From assembly GCA_964580235.1 (NCBI GenBank), contig CAZOJY010000090.1, forward strand, positions 1 to 15,222: 15,222 nt of DNA, given 5' to 3'. Positions 14,977-15,222 of the stretch are shown piece by piece (within the stretch, counting starts at the first letter, position 1; each line of letters starts with the position of its first letter). The DNA is from G020348385 sp964580235 (GTDB taxonomy: Bacteria; Acidobacteriota; Aminicenantia; Aminicenantales; Aminicenantaceae). The notes under the pieces are model-generated. The model ran no database searches. It was not told the origin of the DNA and worked only from the letters and a program-made list of their open reading frames with translations. Position numbers and translations under genes: made by a program.

Positions 14977-15140
14977 ACCTGAATTACTCATAAATTATTC
15001 CGACACCATTATCTGTCTTCCTTGATATGTGCGAGATACAACATACACATTTTCTCTTTTATGCCGGCATTCTATACGCTTCATACAAGCCAATATTGCT
15101 GGGCGGGGCAGGTTGGCTTCGGCTCATAAATAATTCAGGT
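14977..15140. repeat. Non-coding segment bracketed by inverted and direct repeats
   Basis: ACCTGAATTA (14977-14986) is perfectly inverted as TAATTCAGGT (15131-15140). Just inside the left arm CTCATAAATTATTC (14987-15000) recurs directly as CTCATAAATAATTC (15123-15136), one mismatch. Between them AAGCCAA (15087-15093) and TTGGCTT (15113-15119) form a 7-bp inverted pair around a G-rich loop. No protein is convincingly encoded. It looks like a small MITE- or REP-like element, or the remnant of an insertion; no clear target-site duplication is seen at its edges. Confidence 0.45.
15101..15123 (+). repeat. Diverged, inverted relative of the leuS-side repeat
   Basis: Read on the plus strand, this 23-base stretch matches the minus strand of the tandem repeat at 11443-11512 at 18 of 23 positions and shares the exact core GGTTGGCTT. 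It keeps the GGG-N-GGGG arrangement. It lies inside the bracketed non-coding segment and so is inverted relative to the array beside leuS. Confidence 0.5.
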
Positions 15141-15222
15141 TTATAAAGGATTTATCAAGATTCACTGGTTAACCTGGATAATTCATGTGCGAGCTTAAAA
15201 TCAAGGGACACGTTACCGGAAA
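15141..15222. other. Right-edge sequence with no assigned gene
   Basis: After the bracketed segment the sequence is AT-rich and contains a second copy of ATGTGCGAG (15185-15193; first copy 15027-15035). A reading frame opens at 15185 and is still open at the window end after 12 codons, too short to judge. No tRNA, terminator or known element end is recognised. Confidence 0.3.

Noticed and set aside
15027..15146. 39-codon frame in the right non-coding region
   Set aside because: No ribosome binding site, and it passes through the hairpin and repeats, suggesting chance.

Overview
The window is 15.2 kb of bacterial chromosome with moderate GC and dense, mostly housekeeping gene content. LptE (an LPS-assembly lipoprotein) and the periplasmic-binding-protein transporter point to a diderm bacterium with an LPS outer membrane. 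No gene here fixes the phylum. The order leuS-lptE-holA next to rpsT and murJ reminds me of Acidobacteriota/Aminicenantes-type genomes, but that is recall and not proven here.

Layout. (1) 152-4012, plus strand: a strong promoter drives ftsY-ribD-ribE-ribBA, with overlaps of 4 and 1 bases and then a 21-base gap. It combines the SRP receptor with three of the four usual riboflavin genes; lumazine synthase (ribH) is absent. (2) 4194-4754, plus strand: a small HEAT-repeat protein with its own promoter. (3) 6785-4747, minus strand: murJ-dtd (lipid II flippase, D-aminoacyl-tRNA deacylase), whose 3' end overlaps the HEAT gene. (4) 6929-7207, plus strand: rpsT (ribosomal protein S20), divergent from murJ, with a strong promoter and ribosome binding site. 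(5) 11289-7185, minus strand: leuS-lptE-holA from a good promoter; the holA 3' end overlaps rpsT. (6) 11443-11512: a 20-bp tandem repeat of 3.5 copies, with G-tracts on the minus strand, just upstream of the leuS promoter. (7) 11618-14309, plus strand: a three-gene ABC importer (ATPase, binding protein, permease) of the cobalamin/iron-chelate class, best matching BtuDFC, with overlapping genes. (8) 14394-14972, plus strand: a membrane protein of unknown function. (9) 14973-15222: non-coding DNA with direct and inverted repeats, including a diverged inverted copy of the G-rich motif found beside leuS.

No clear new multi-gene system is visible. The points most worth pursuing are the G-rich repeat and its inverted relative bracketing the btu block, the promoter that ends 9 bases before the ftsY start codon (possible leaderless mRNA), the unknown membrane protein with a resemblance to a mitochondrial K+/H+ exchange-related family, and the two convergent gene pairs that overlap without a visible terminator.
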